Source: Nanosynbacter sp. | GTDB lineage: Bacteria > Patescibacteriota > Saccharimonadia > Saccharimonadales > Saccharimonadaceae | Length of the DNA: 30,297 nucleotides | Direction of reading: 5' to 3' | Assembly (NCBI GenBank): GCA_015257485.1 | Contig: JABZKC010000008.1 | Location: forward strand, 1-30,297 | Shown here: in pieces, positions 23,470-30,297 of the stretch | Numbering within the stretch: position 1 is the stretch's first letter | Layout: the number at the start of each line of letters is the position of its first letter | Position numbers and translations under genes: made by a program | The notes under the pieces: generated by a model | Seen by the model: only the letters and a program-made list of their open reading frames with translations | Databases searched by the model: none | What the model was told of the DNA's origin: nothing

Positions 23470-24654
23470 TTATTTGATAATCTTGGTAACAACACCAGAA
23501 CCGACAGTACGGCCACCTTCGCGGATAGCGAAACGGTCGTTGTTGTTCATAGCGATAGCTGAAAGAAGCTTGACCTGGAAGGTAACGGTGTCACCTGGCA
23601 TGACGATTTCTTTGTCAGCTGGAAGTTCGACTTCACCGGTAACATCGGTAGTACGGAAGTAGAATTGTGGCTTGTACCCCTTTGAGAATGGGGTGTGGCG
23701 GCCGCCTTCTTCTTTCTTCAAGATGTAAACCTGAGCTTCGAATTCAGTGTGTGGGGTGATAGAACCTGGCTTAGCAATAACCTGACCGCGTTCGATTTGT
23801 TCGCGTTCGATACCACGGAGCAAGAGACCAGCGTTGTCACCAGCTTCGCCTTCGTCAAGAGTCTTGTGGAAGGCTTCGATACCAGTAACGACAGACTTTT
23901 GGGTTGGCTTCAAACCAACGATTTCAACTTCGTCGTTCAATTTGACAACACCCTGTTCGATACGACCAGTAGCAACGGTACCACGACCCTTGATGGAGAA
24001 GACATCTTCGATTGGCATCAAGAATGGTTTGTCAAGATCGTGTTCAGGAATGTCAAAGTATTCATCCATAGCGTGGACGAGATCCATGATGCGGTCTTCC
24101 ATTTCGGCGTCGCCTTCAAGAGCCTTAAGAGCAGAACCCTTGATGATTGGGGCGTTATCACCGTCGAAGCCGTACTTGTTCAAAAGTTCACGGACATCCA
24201 TTTCAACGAGCTCAACGAGTTCTGGATCAGCAAGATCCATCTTGTTGAGGAAGACGATGATTTTTGGTACGTTCACCTGGTGAGCGAGAAGTACGTGCTC
24301 ACGAGTTTGTGGAAGTGGACCATCGTTAGCAGCAACTACGAGGATAGCACCATCGATTTGAGCAGCACCGGTAATCATGTTCTTGATGTAGTCGGCGTGG
24401 CCTGGCATATCTACGTGAGCGTAGTGACGCTTTTCTGATTCATACTCTTGGTGAGAGGTAGCAATGGTAATACCACGAGCTTTTTCTTCTGGAGCGTTGT
24501 CGATCTGATCGTAAGCAACTGATTTGTTAACATCAGATGGGAGACGCTTCGCAAGTACGGTGGTAATAGCAGCAGTAAGAGTAGTCTTACCGTGGTCAAC
24601 GTGACCCATAGTACCAACGTTAATGTGTGGCTTGGAACGGTCGAAATTTGCCAT
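23470..24654 (-). CDS. tuf: Elongation factor Tu
   Basis: 394 aa, full length. GTPase motifs: GHVDHGKTT (17-25), the switch I region ARGITI (59-64), DMPGH (82-86), NKMD (137-140) and SAL near 174. Domain 2 carries KGRGTVATGRIEQG and the C-terminal domain ends REGGRTVGSGVVTKI. It delivers aminoacyl-tRNA to the ribosomal A site. The Met in DMPGH replaces the Cys common elsewhere. The leader holds two identical AAGGAG-containing 12-mers and a small hairpin. Transcribed alone between its promoter and terminator, not co-transcribed with fusA. Confidence 0.98.
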   Translation of the reverse strand: MANFDRSKPHINVGTMGHVDHGKTTLTAAITTVLAKRLPSDVNKSVAYDQIDNAPEEKARGITIATSHQEYESEKRHYAHVDMPGHADYIKNMITGAAQIDGAILVVAANDGPLPQTREHVLLAHQVNVPKIIVFLNKMDLADPELVELVEMDVRELLNKYGFDGDNAPIIKGSALKALEGDAEMEDRIMDLVHAMDEYFDIPEHDLDKPFLMPIEDVFSIKGRGTVATGRIEQGVVKLNDEVEIVGLKPTQKSVVTGIEAFHKTLDEGEAGDNAGLLLRGIEREQIERGQVIAKPGSITPHTEFEAQVYILKKEEGGRHTPFSKGYKPQFYFRTTDVTGEVELPADKEIVMPGDTVTFQVKLLSAIAMNNNDRFAIREGGRTVGSGVVTKIIK

Positions 24655-24659
24655 TCTTT

Positions 24660-24687
24660 ATTATTCTCCTTTAATATTATTCTCCTT
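24660..24687 (-). promoter_or_regulatory. Duplicated ribosome-site element in the tuf leader
   Basis: Two identical 12-mers (AAGGAGAATAAT on the minus strand) at 24671-24660 and 24687-24676, 16 nt apart, each containing an AAGGAG. The nearer one is 11 nt from the ATG, which is long. CTTGGC/GCCAAG (24685-24690/24705-24710) could pair and cover the distal copy. Confidence 0.55.
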
Positions 24688-24727
24688 GGCACTAATATTA
24701 ACCAGCCAAGAAGCTAGATATATCTAT

Positions 24728-24756
24728 ATATTAATAGATTTTAAAGAATAAGTAAA
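24728..24756 (-). promoter_or_regulatory. Possible promoter of tuf
   Basis: TTTACT (24756-24751), 17-nt spacer, TAATAT (24733-24728). Four of six matches in each box; spacing ideal. Leader of about 65 nt. Confidence 0.35.
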
Positions 24757-24770
24757 GAGAAAATTCAGGA

Positions 24771-24793
24771 AAAAAGGCGTCAAATTGACGCCT
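24771..24793 (-). terminator. Terminator-like hairpin between divergent tuf and lipoprotein genes
   Basis: 8-bp stem (24775-24782/24786-24793, aggcgtca and complement) with a 3-nt loop and TTTTTTCC on the minus strand. No minus-strand gene ends just upstream of it, so it would stop antisense or read-through transcription entering tuf. Confidence 0.6.
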
Positions 24794-24822
24794 CTAAGGT
24801 ACATATTGCCATTGCGCAAAAA

Positions 24823-24850
24823 TTGACATTTTAACAAAAAATTGTACAAT
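24823..24850 (+). promoter_or_regulatory. Promoter of the lipoprotein gene
   Basis: Perfect TTGACA (24823-24828), 16-nt spacer, TACAAT (24845-24850). Confidence 0.75.
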
Positions 24851-24904
24851 ATAGTTAGCTTTTAGGACACTTAAACCCTACGCACATTAAAATGGAGGTG
24901 CATG

Positions 24905-26398
24905 ATGAGAAAACAATTCCTGTTTTTGCCACTCGTTCTTGGTTTAGTTGCTTGTAGCGCCCAGAGTAAAACCGCATTACCGGAAGCTTCCAAAATTGAA
25001 ACCACTGCCAAAGCAGAGGTGAACCATGAAGAAGAACCCGATAGTCCGCATGAAATGGATGCGCAACCTACGACGGCAGTGGCTGACCCTGAGCTTGAGA
25101 ATAGTGAGGTAGCTGGCCCTATTAAGGACGCTACTTCTAACGTACTGGAAGCCAGGCGCGCCACTAGAAATAATTATAGCTTGGCGCCATTAAAAGACCC
25201 GGACCCAAGCAAATCGCATCCTGGCGTATTTCAGATGGTTTCCGAATTCAATATCGAAGACGTAGAGAATCTGAGAGACCACCTCGAAGCCCAGTCTGGA
25301 GGATATATGCCAGATTTAATGGTGCCAAGTAACGTAATTCTTTTCCCGAAACATTTAACTCAGAGTATCAGCGGAAATTCTGTACTCGAGGTAAATACGG
25401 ATGCCGGAGAGAATAACTATTACCACTATCGGAACATACCGACTTATATTAAGGACGGTACCGATGCGGGATTCTTGAATCCATATCTGAACGGACGCAT
25501 ACCAAACTTCACCGGAGCTGACGGAATTAACTACACTCAGTTCCTGGTGCAGAATCTAGTGGATGAATTTCATACTACTAAGTACGATCCAATGGAGCCG
25601 ATTGAACCAGATGATCCTAAGAGTATTTCTGTTACGGCGGAGTATATGCTGAGGCGTATCAAACAAGAAGCCTCTGAACCACTCCCAACCCACCAGAAGA
25701 ATGACCCGAAGACCTACACGAGATTTGGCGAATTCGATCTAGTTGGCTATATGAGAGATAATGGCTTTAATCTCAGATTGGCAGATAACTTCCCTGCACT
25801 GGACATCTATACCTTTATTTGCGAAGCGAATCCGAAGTTAATAATTAGATTTGACGCTAATTATGCAGTTAAGAGTCAGCAGGTGGAAAGCCTTGGTAAT
25901 ATGGCAGATCTTGAAAAACGCCTAGTGCCCTACCAGATCGATTCTCGTCGACATATTAGTGGAGAATTCTTCGGTACTGGCCTTAGTGGTATTGAAGTGT
26001 ATTACGTGAAGGATGACCGCCTTTTCCCGAATTCTGGCTATGGCAGGGCCGATGCAAGACCGGAAGATTTCTACCACGTAATGCATAAGATGAAACTGGT
26101 GGACATTGATTCTCTGGATGGACTTGACATCTCCAAGGATAGTAATGTCTTGCTGCTTTCACCAGAACTTTCCACTTTCTACGCCGAGATGCAGCTAAAG
26201 TATTTTGTCGAGAGTAGCCCCGACTACGATCCGTCTAATGATCAATATCGTGCATTGTATTATGTGCGTGAGGATTCGGTGGATTTGATTAAACGGGTAG
26301 TAGATCGGACTAATGCACTGGTTGGCCATGAGTCCAACTTAAATCGTGATGACTTATTTGCAGATATTGATGCAAATGTAGTTGTAGAACGAAATTAA
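24905..26398 (+). CDS. Predicted lipoprotein of unknown function, about 497 aa
   Basis: A signal peptide with lipobox LVAC (RKQFLFLPLVLGLVAC, lipidated Cys at residue 17) shows export and membrane anchoring. A 60-70-residue acidic, Glu/Pro/Thr-rich linker follows, then a globular part of about 400 residues with many aromatic and acidic residues (NYYHYRNIPTYIKDGTDAGF, VTAEYMLRRIKQEA, SGEFFGTGLSGIEVYYVKDD, DQYRALYYVREDSVDLIKR). No family recognised and no metal or protease signature seen. There are two adjacent ATGs (24902 and 24905); the second is 6 nt from GGAGG and is preferred. The gene has a strong promoter and terminator and is inserted, on the opposite strand, between tuf and fusA, which are often adjacent. 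Confidence 0.85.
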   Translation: MRKQFLFLPLVLGLVACSAQSKTALPEASKIETTAKAEVNHEEEPDSPHEMDAQPTTAVADPELENSEVAGPIKDATSNVLEARRATRNNYSLAPLKDPDPSKSHPGVFQMVSEFNIEDVENLRDHLEAQSGGYMPDLMVPSNVILFPKHLTQSISGNSVLEVNTDAGENNYYHYRNIPTYIKDGTDAGFLNPYLNGRIPNFTGADGINYTQFLVQNLVDEFHTTKYDPMEPIEPDDPKSISVTAEYMLRRIKQEASEPLPTHQKNDPKTYTRFGEFDLVGYMRDNGFNLRLADNFPALDIYTFICEANPKLIIRFDANYAVKSQQVESLGNMADLEKRLVPYQIDSRRHISGEFFGTGLSGIEVYYVKDDRLFPNSGYGRADARPEDFYHVMHKMKLVDIDSLDGLDISKDSNVLLLSPELSTFYAEMQLKYFVESSPDYDPSNDQYRALYYVREDSVDLIKRVVDRTNALVGHESNLNRDDLFADIDANVVVERN

Positions 26399-26410
26399 TC
26401 TCCAAAAAAG

Positions 26411-26437
26411 AGCCTCGCAGAAAATGCGGGGCTTTTT
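26411..26437 (+). terminator. Terminator of the lipoprotein gene
   Basis: 9-bp stem (26411-26419/26424-26432, agcctcgca/tgcggggct with one T-G), then TTTTT. Confidence 0.88.
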
Positions 26438-26490
26438 GATGCTAAAATTTCACTAATTTTTCAAGTTTTCGGATACCGCAAATAAAACTT

Positions 26491-26523
26491 CATATAAAAA
26501 ATAACCTCCGGAGAGGTTATTTT
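26491..26523 (-). terminator. Terminator of fusA
   Basis: Perfect 11-bp stem (26498-26508/26513-26523, aaaataacctc and complement), CGGA loop, T-rich tail on the minus strand. Confidence 0.9.
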
Positions 26524-26540
26524 TAAGAGATTGATTACTC

Positions 26541-28643
26541 TTACTTAGAAGTATTGCGCTTCTCAATGATTTCTTGAGCAACGTTAGGTGGTACTTCCTC
26601 GTATTGTGCGAGCTCCATAGAAGAAGCGGCACGACCTTGACTCATCGAGCGGAGATCGGAAGTGTAACCGAAGAGGTTAGCCAGTGGAGCGAAAGCAGTG
26701 ATAAGCTTGGCGCCACCTTGAATGTCCTCCATAGCGTCGATACGGCCACGGCGAGAGTTAATATCACCGATCACATCACCCATGAATTCTTCTGGGGTAG
26801 TAACTTCAAGTTTCATAAATGGCTCAAGAAGCACTGGTTTGGCTTTCTTGATACCTTCACGGGTAGCCAAGCTACCAGCGAGTTTGAATGCGAGTTCAGA
26901 AGAGTCGACATCGTGGTAAGAACCATCGTAGAGGGTAGCCTTAATATCGACGACTGGGTAGCCAGCAATCACACCACCATTAAGAGTTTCTTCCACACCC
27001 TGTTGGACTGGCTTGCGGTATTCTTGAGGCACCACACCACCCTTAATCATATCGATGAATTCGAAGCCCTTACCTGGTTCATTTGGCTCAAACTTAATCC
27101 AAACGTCACCATATTGACCACGACCACCGGATTGCTTAATATGCTTACCTTGAGCTTCGGCAGTACCACGAATAGTTTCACGGTAGGCAACCTGAGGAGC
27201 ACCAGTATTAGCTTCCACGTTATGTTCACGCTTCAAGCGGTCGATAATGATTTCAAGGTGAAGCTCACCCATACCAGAAATAATGGTTTGGCCGGTTTCT
27301 TCATCGGTGTGAACACGGAAGGTTGGATCTTCTTCGGCGAGCTTAGCAAGACCGAGACCCATTTTTTCTTGGTCGGCCTTGGTCTTAGGCTCAACCGCGA
27401 TAGAAACAGGTGGTTCTGGGAATTCAATAGACTCAAGGTGAATTGGGTGGGCTGGATCACAAAGAGTGGTACCAGTGGTGGTTTCCTTGAGACCGACGAT
27501 AGCGGCAATATCACCAGCGGCAACCTCAGAAATTTCTTCACGCTTATCGGCGAACATACGGACGAGACGACCGACGCGTTCCTTATTACCGGTAGTAGCG
27601 TTTAAGATGTAAGAGCCGGACTTCAAAACGCCGGAGTAAACACGGACGAAGACGAGCTTACCGACGAATGGGTCAGAAGCAATCTTGAAAGCAAGAGCGG
27701 TGAGAGGTTCAGTGACAGAAGCCTTGCGGATGACCTTATCGCCAGTCTTTGGATCGGTACCAACAGTTTGACCAAGATCACGGTCAAGAGGTGAAGGGAG
27801 GTAGTCAACACAGAGGTCGAGAACTTTTTCGACAATCACACCACGACCATCACCACCAGTCACGAGGAAGAAGTCGCCGTCAAGTACACGCTTACGAAGA
27901 GCAGCCTTGAGTTCAGCTTCAGTAATAGCTTCTTCACCTTCGGCGAAGTACTTATTCATCAAATCTTCATCAGCAGCTACAGCTTCTTCCACGAGAAGAG
28001 CACGAGCTTTCTTAGCCTTATCAAGCATGTCGGCAGGAATTTCACCAACAGTCAAAGAGTGGTCAGCATATTCCTTGTAGGTGTAGGCCTTCATATCGAT
28101 AAGGTCGACTACACCACAGATATCTTTTTCGAAACCAATTGGAAGGTGAATGGCGAAAGCATTCTTCGAGAGACGCTTGTGAATAGAGTCGAGAGACTTG
28201 TAGAAGTCACCACCGATTTGGTTAATTTTGTTAATGAAACAGAGGCGTGGGACACCGTATTTGGTAGCTTGGCGCCAAACAGTTTCTGATTGAGCTTCGA
28301 CACCCATCTTGCCGTCGAAAACGGTGACAGCACCATCGAGCACGCGAAGAGAACGTTCTACTTCGGCGGTAAAGTCGATGTGGCCCGGGGTATCGATAAT
28401 GTTAATTTTGTGACCCTTCCAGGTGGCGGTAACAGCTGCGGAAGTAATGGTAATACCACGTTCCTTTTCCTGTTCCATCCAGTCAGTAGTAGCACCACCG
28501 GTGTCACCCTTGACGAGGTCGATTTTGTGCTTCAAGCCAGTACGGTAGAGGATAGCCTCTGAAGTCGTGGTCTTGCCTGCATCAATATGTGCAATAATAC
28601 CAATATTGCGCAATTTTGATAAATCATGTGTAGCTTCTGCCAT
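26541..28643 (-). CDS. fusA: Elongation factor G
   Basis: 700 aa, full-length translocase. G domain: AHIDAGKTT (18-26), RGIT switch I (62-65), DTPGH (84-88), NKIN in place of the usual NKMD (about 138-141). Domain II (ASVTEPLTALAFKI and LVFVRVYSGVLKSG), domain III (GMGELHLEIIIDRLKREHNV), domain IV (GRGQYGDVWIKFEP) and domain V (PEEFMGDVIGDINSRRGRI) are all present in order. NKIN is a visible departure at a guanine-specificity motif, since the Asp is replaced by Asn. The ribosome site AAGGAAATTC precedes the ATG. Monocistronic with its own extended -10 and terminator, unlike the classical str operon. Confidence 0.97.
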   Translation of the reverse strand: MAEATHDLSKLRNIGIIAHIDAGKTTTSEAILYRTGLKHKIDLVKGDTGGATTDWMEQEKERGITITSAAVTATWKGHKINIIDTPGHIDFTAEVERSLRVLDGAVTVFDGKMGVEAQSETVWRQATKYGVPRLCFINKINQIGGDFYKSLDSIHKRLSKNAFAIHLPIGFEKDICGVVDLIDMKAYTYKEYADHSLTVGEIPADMLDKAKKARALLVEEAVAADEDLMNKYFAEGEEAITEAELKAALRKRVLDGDFFLVTGGDGRGVIVEKVLDLCVDYLPSPLDRDLGQTVGTDPKTGDKVIRKASVTEPLTALAFKIASDPFVGKLVFVRVYSGVLKSGSYILNATTGNKERVGRLVRMFADKREEISEVAAGDIAAIVGLKETTTGTTLCDPAHPIHLESIEFPEPPVSIAVEPKTKADQEKMGLGLAKLAEEDPTFRVHTDEETGQTIISGMGELHLEIIIDRLKREHNVEANTGAPQVAYRETIRGTAEAQGKHIKQSGGRGQYGDVWIKFEPNEPGKGFEFIDMIKGGVVPQEYRKPVQQGVEETLNGGVIAGYPVVDIKATLYDGSYHDVDSSELAFKLAGSLATREGIKKAKPVLLEPFMKLEVTTPEEFMGDVIGDINSRRGRIDAMEDIQGGAKLITAFAPLANLFGYTSDLRSMSQGRAASSMELAQYEEVPPNVAQEIIEKRNTSK

Positions 28644-28684
28644 GAATTTCCTTATTAATTAATAGTTTTTTAGACTTTCAGGAT

Positions 28685-28693
28685 ATTTTACCA
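28685..28693 (-). promoter_or_regulatory. Extended -10 promoter of fusA
   Basis: TGG-TAAAAT on the minus strand, about 41 nt before the ATG; leader of about 35 nt with a Shine-Dalgarno sequence. Confidence 0.5.
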
Positions 28694-28705
28694 TAATTTC
28701 AAGAA

Positions 28706-28728
28706 GAAAAAAAGAGCGCGGGGGCTCT
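28706..28728 (-). terminator. Terminator of gatB
   Basis: AGAGC/GCTCT stem (28713-28717/28724-28728) with a G/C loop and a run of about seven T's on the minus strand. Confidence 0.75.
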
Positions 28729-28747
28729 CTTTTTTGATGGCTCATTA

Positions 28748-28785
28748 CAGGTGTTGCTCTATTTGGCAGGTGTTGCTCTATTTGG
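28748..28785 (-). repeat. Exact 19-bp tandem duplication in the gatB 3' untranslated region
   Basis: Two perfect adjacent copies (28748-28766 and 28767-28785) of caggtgttgctctatttgg, between the gatB stop and its terminator. No function known. Confidence 0.85.
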
Positions 28786-28801
28786 TCACAAACTTAAAAA
28801 A

Positions 28802-30265
28802 CTATTGCAATTTTTTGCGCAAAAGTTTCTGAGCGATGGCTGGGTTGGCCTTACCTTTTGAGGCCTTCATAACTTGTCCGACGAGGAAGCCGATAACTTT
28901 TTCACTGCCAGCCTTAAAATCGGCGACGGCCTGGGCGCAAGCTGGATCAGCTAGAACTTGATCGACAATCTCGGAGAGCGCACCGAGGTCGTTTTCCTGG
29001 AGCAGATTGAGCTCCTTGGCGATTTCGCGAACCGACTTATGATGCATATTTGGATCGAAGAAACGCAAGAAAACCTCCTTGACACTAGTGGAAGAAAGTT
29101 CGTTCTTATTAATCATCTCAGCAAGTTCGCGAAGCTGCATAGTGGTCGGAAGTTCGTCATTCAAAAGACTACTATTTTCCTCTGCAAGCAGCACCGAAGT
29201 ATAAAGATTAGAAATCTTCTGGATGGCATTCTTGGTAATTTCCTTTTCAATGCCATCGGCGTCATAAGCAGACTTTAGTTCGGCTAGACTTTCGACAAGA
29301 TTTTGGTGGTCGAGAAGAATCTCAAGTTGTTCCTCTGGAATTACCACCCGCAGCATGGCACGATAATCAGCTGGCAAGCGTACTAATTTAGTGCGTTCGG
29401 CTTCGACATATTCCTCAGTCAAATGAATTGGCGGGATATCTGGCTCTGGCATGTAACGATAATCGTTAGCCTCTTCCTTGCTACGCTGAGAAGTGGTTTT
29501 TCCGGTATTATCATTCCAGCCACGGGTTTCCTGAACCACTTTTTCGCCATTATCCAGCAACTTTTTCTGCCTGTGATATTCGTATTCGACAGCCATTTCG
29601 ACGGAGCGGAAAGAGTTGAGGTTTTTAATCTCAGCACGAGTACCAAGTTCAGTGCTACCTTTTTTGGCGAGCGAAATATTCACATCAAAACGCATATTGC
29701 CATTATAGAGGTCACCGTAAGTAACGCCGGCAAAGGTGAGAATACGCCAAAGTTCCTTACAATAATCGCGAGCATCCTCCTTCGAATGAATGTCTGGCAT
29801 AGAGACAATTTCAATCAGTGGAGTGTCGGCACGGTTAAGGTCGACAAGACTGTAAGTATCAAAATGTGTGAGCTTGCCAGCGTCCCCCTCGAGGTGGGCA
29901 TGTTCGATACGAATTTTAGTACCGTTAGGTAGTTCTACGAAACCTGGGCCAATAATCGGCTGATACATCTGGGTGATTTGATAACCCTTCGGGGAATCTG
30001 GATAGAAATAATGTTTGCGATCAAAGCGTGAAATTAGATTGATATTGGAATTAAGAGCTAAACCGGCGCGAGTAGCGAGACGTACGGCCTCCTCATTCAA
30101 GCGTGGCAACATACCCGGTAGAGCATATTCGACTGGCGAAACACAGGAGTTCGGCTCCTTGCCGCGAGCATCATTATCGACTTCAGAGAAAAGCTTGGTC
30201 TTGGTCGCGAGCTGGACATGACATTCGATACCGATAGTAATTTCGTAAGCTGAATTTTCTGACAT
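28802..30265 (-). CDS. gatB: Aspartyl/glutamyl-tRNA amidotransferase subunit B
   Basis: 487 aa, full length. GatB activates the side chain of Glu- or Asp-charged tRNA and, with GatA and GatC, converts it to Gln- or Asn-tRNA. Motifs: GIECHVQLATKTKLFS (start of the cradle domain), SPVEYALPGMLPRLNEEAV, RKHYFYPDSPKGYQITQ, LEGDAGKLTH, LVDLNRADTPLIEIVS, and RYMPEPDIPPI. The C-terminal helical plus YqeY-like tail ends VIGFLVGQVMKASKGKANP. The ATG overlaps the stop of the upstream gene by one base (TAATG), with GGAG 7 nt before it, so the two are translationally coupled. Confidence 0.97.
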   Translation of the reverse strand: MSENSAYEITIGIECHVQLATKTKLFSEVDNDARGKEPNSCVSPVEYALPGMLPRLNEEAVRLATRAGLALNSNINLISRFDRKHYFYPDSPKGYQITQMYQPIIGPGFVELPNGTKIRIEHAHLEGDAGKLTHFDTYSLVDLNRADTPLIEIVSMPDIHSKEDARDYCKELWRILTFAGVTYGDLYNGNMRFDVNISLAKKGSTELGTRAEIKNLNSFRSVEMAVEYEYHRQKKLLDNGEKVVQETRGWNDNTGKTTSQRSKEEANDYRYMPEPDIPPIHLTEEYVEAERTKLVRLPADYRAMLRVVIPEEQLEILLDHQNLVESLAELKSAYDADGIEKEITKNAIQKISNLYTSVLLAEENSSLLNDELPTTMQLRELAEMINKNELSSTSVKEVFLRFFDPNMHHKSVREIAKELNLLQENDLGALSEIVDQVLADPACAQAVADFKAGSEKVIGFLVGQVMKASKGKANPAIAQKLLRKKLQ

Positions 30266-30297
30266 TAGATAGCTCCTAAATCTTTTAATGCTTGTTT
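30265..30297 (-). CDS. Last codons of the upstream gene, probably gatA (partial)
   Basis: Ten codons ending ALKDLGAI and a TAA that shares a base with the gatB ATG. The rest lies beyond the window. Identity as GatA is inferred only from the common gatC-gatA-gatB order and the overlap. Confidence 0.5.
   Translation of the reverse strand, partial: KQALKDLGAI

Noticed and set aside
23695..24438. 247-codon open frame on the plus strand
   Set aside because: Antisense shadow of tuf, produced by its codon bias.
26574..27605. 343-codon open frame on the plus strand
   Set aside because: Exact antisense of fusA domains; no ribosome site and no family resemblance.

Overview
The window most resembles a Candidatus Saccharibacteria (TM7) or related Patescibacteria/CPR chromosome. 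This is inferred from gene content: AT-rich DNA, standard genetic code, tight co-directional gene packing, FemAB-type cell-wall transferases, BspA-like (DUF285) surface proteins and many leaderless starts. No marker was compared with a database. About 23 genes fill the window. All lie on the minus strand except a small unknown gene at the left end and a lipoprotein gene between tuf and fusA. No rRNA, tRNA, CRISPR array, IS element or recombinase gene was seen.

Left to right. 1-2138: an orphan plus-strand protein with its own promoter, then trigger factor. 2139-8536: an FAD-linked oxidase, DNA polymerase III alpha (DnaE), and two small single-span membrane proteins, one of them YtxH-like. 8679-10432: a GalU-like nucleotidyltransferase and a DUF308/HdeD-like membrane protein. 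10565-15740: a compact cell-envelope operon of MurF-like ligase, alpha/beta hydrolase, an aminotransferase-FemAB fusion and a second FemAB protein. 15763-17930: a complete polar amino-acid ABC transporter (glnH-glnP-glnQ order). 18031-22911: two BspA-like surface proteins around a short Fic protein, the most accessory-looking part. 22990-30297: translation genes rpsJ, tuf, fusA and gatB plus the last codons of a probable gatA, interrupted by the lipoprotein.

Promoter architecture can be read directly. A TATG(C/T)TAAAAT or TGnTATAAT extended -10 box precedes most transcription units. For tig, the Mur ligase, glnH and the large BspA-like gene the box ends only 6-7 nt before the start codon, so those mRNAs should be leaderless. 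Most other starts have a Shine-Dalgarno sequence, and most units end in a clear hairpin plus T-run.

The observations most worth following are these. (1) A near-identical 52/51-bp block sits exactly 16 nt upstream of the -35 box of both the left-end orphan gene and glnH, in opposite orientation about 18 kb apart. (2) A run of 10 G at the start of the smaller BspA-like gene decides which of two start codons is in frame, a phase-variation architecture. (3) The dnaE 3' end is tandemly triplicated in 32-bp units, each carrying its own stop. (4) A DegT-type aminotransferase is fused to a FemAB domain inside a four-gene wall operon. (5) The Fic protein lacks room for the usual N-terminal inhibitory segment and begins right after a surface-protein stop codon.
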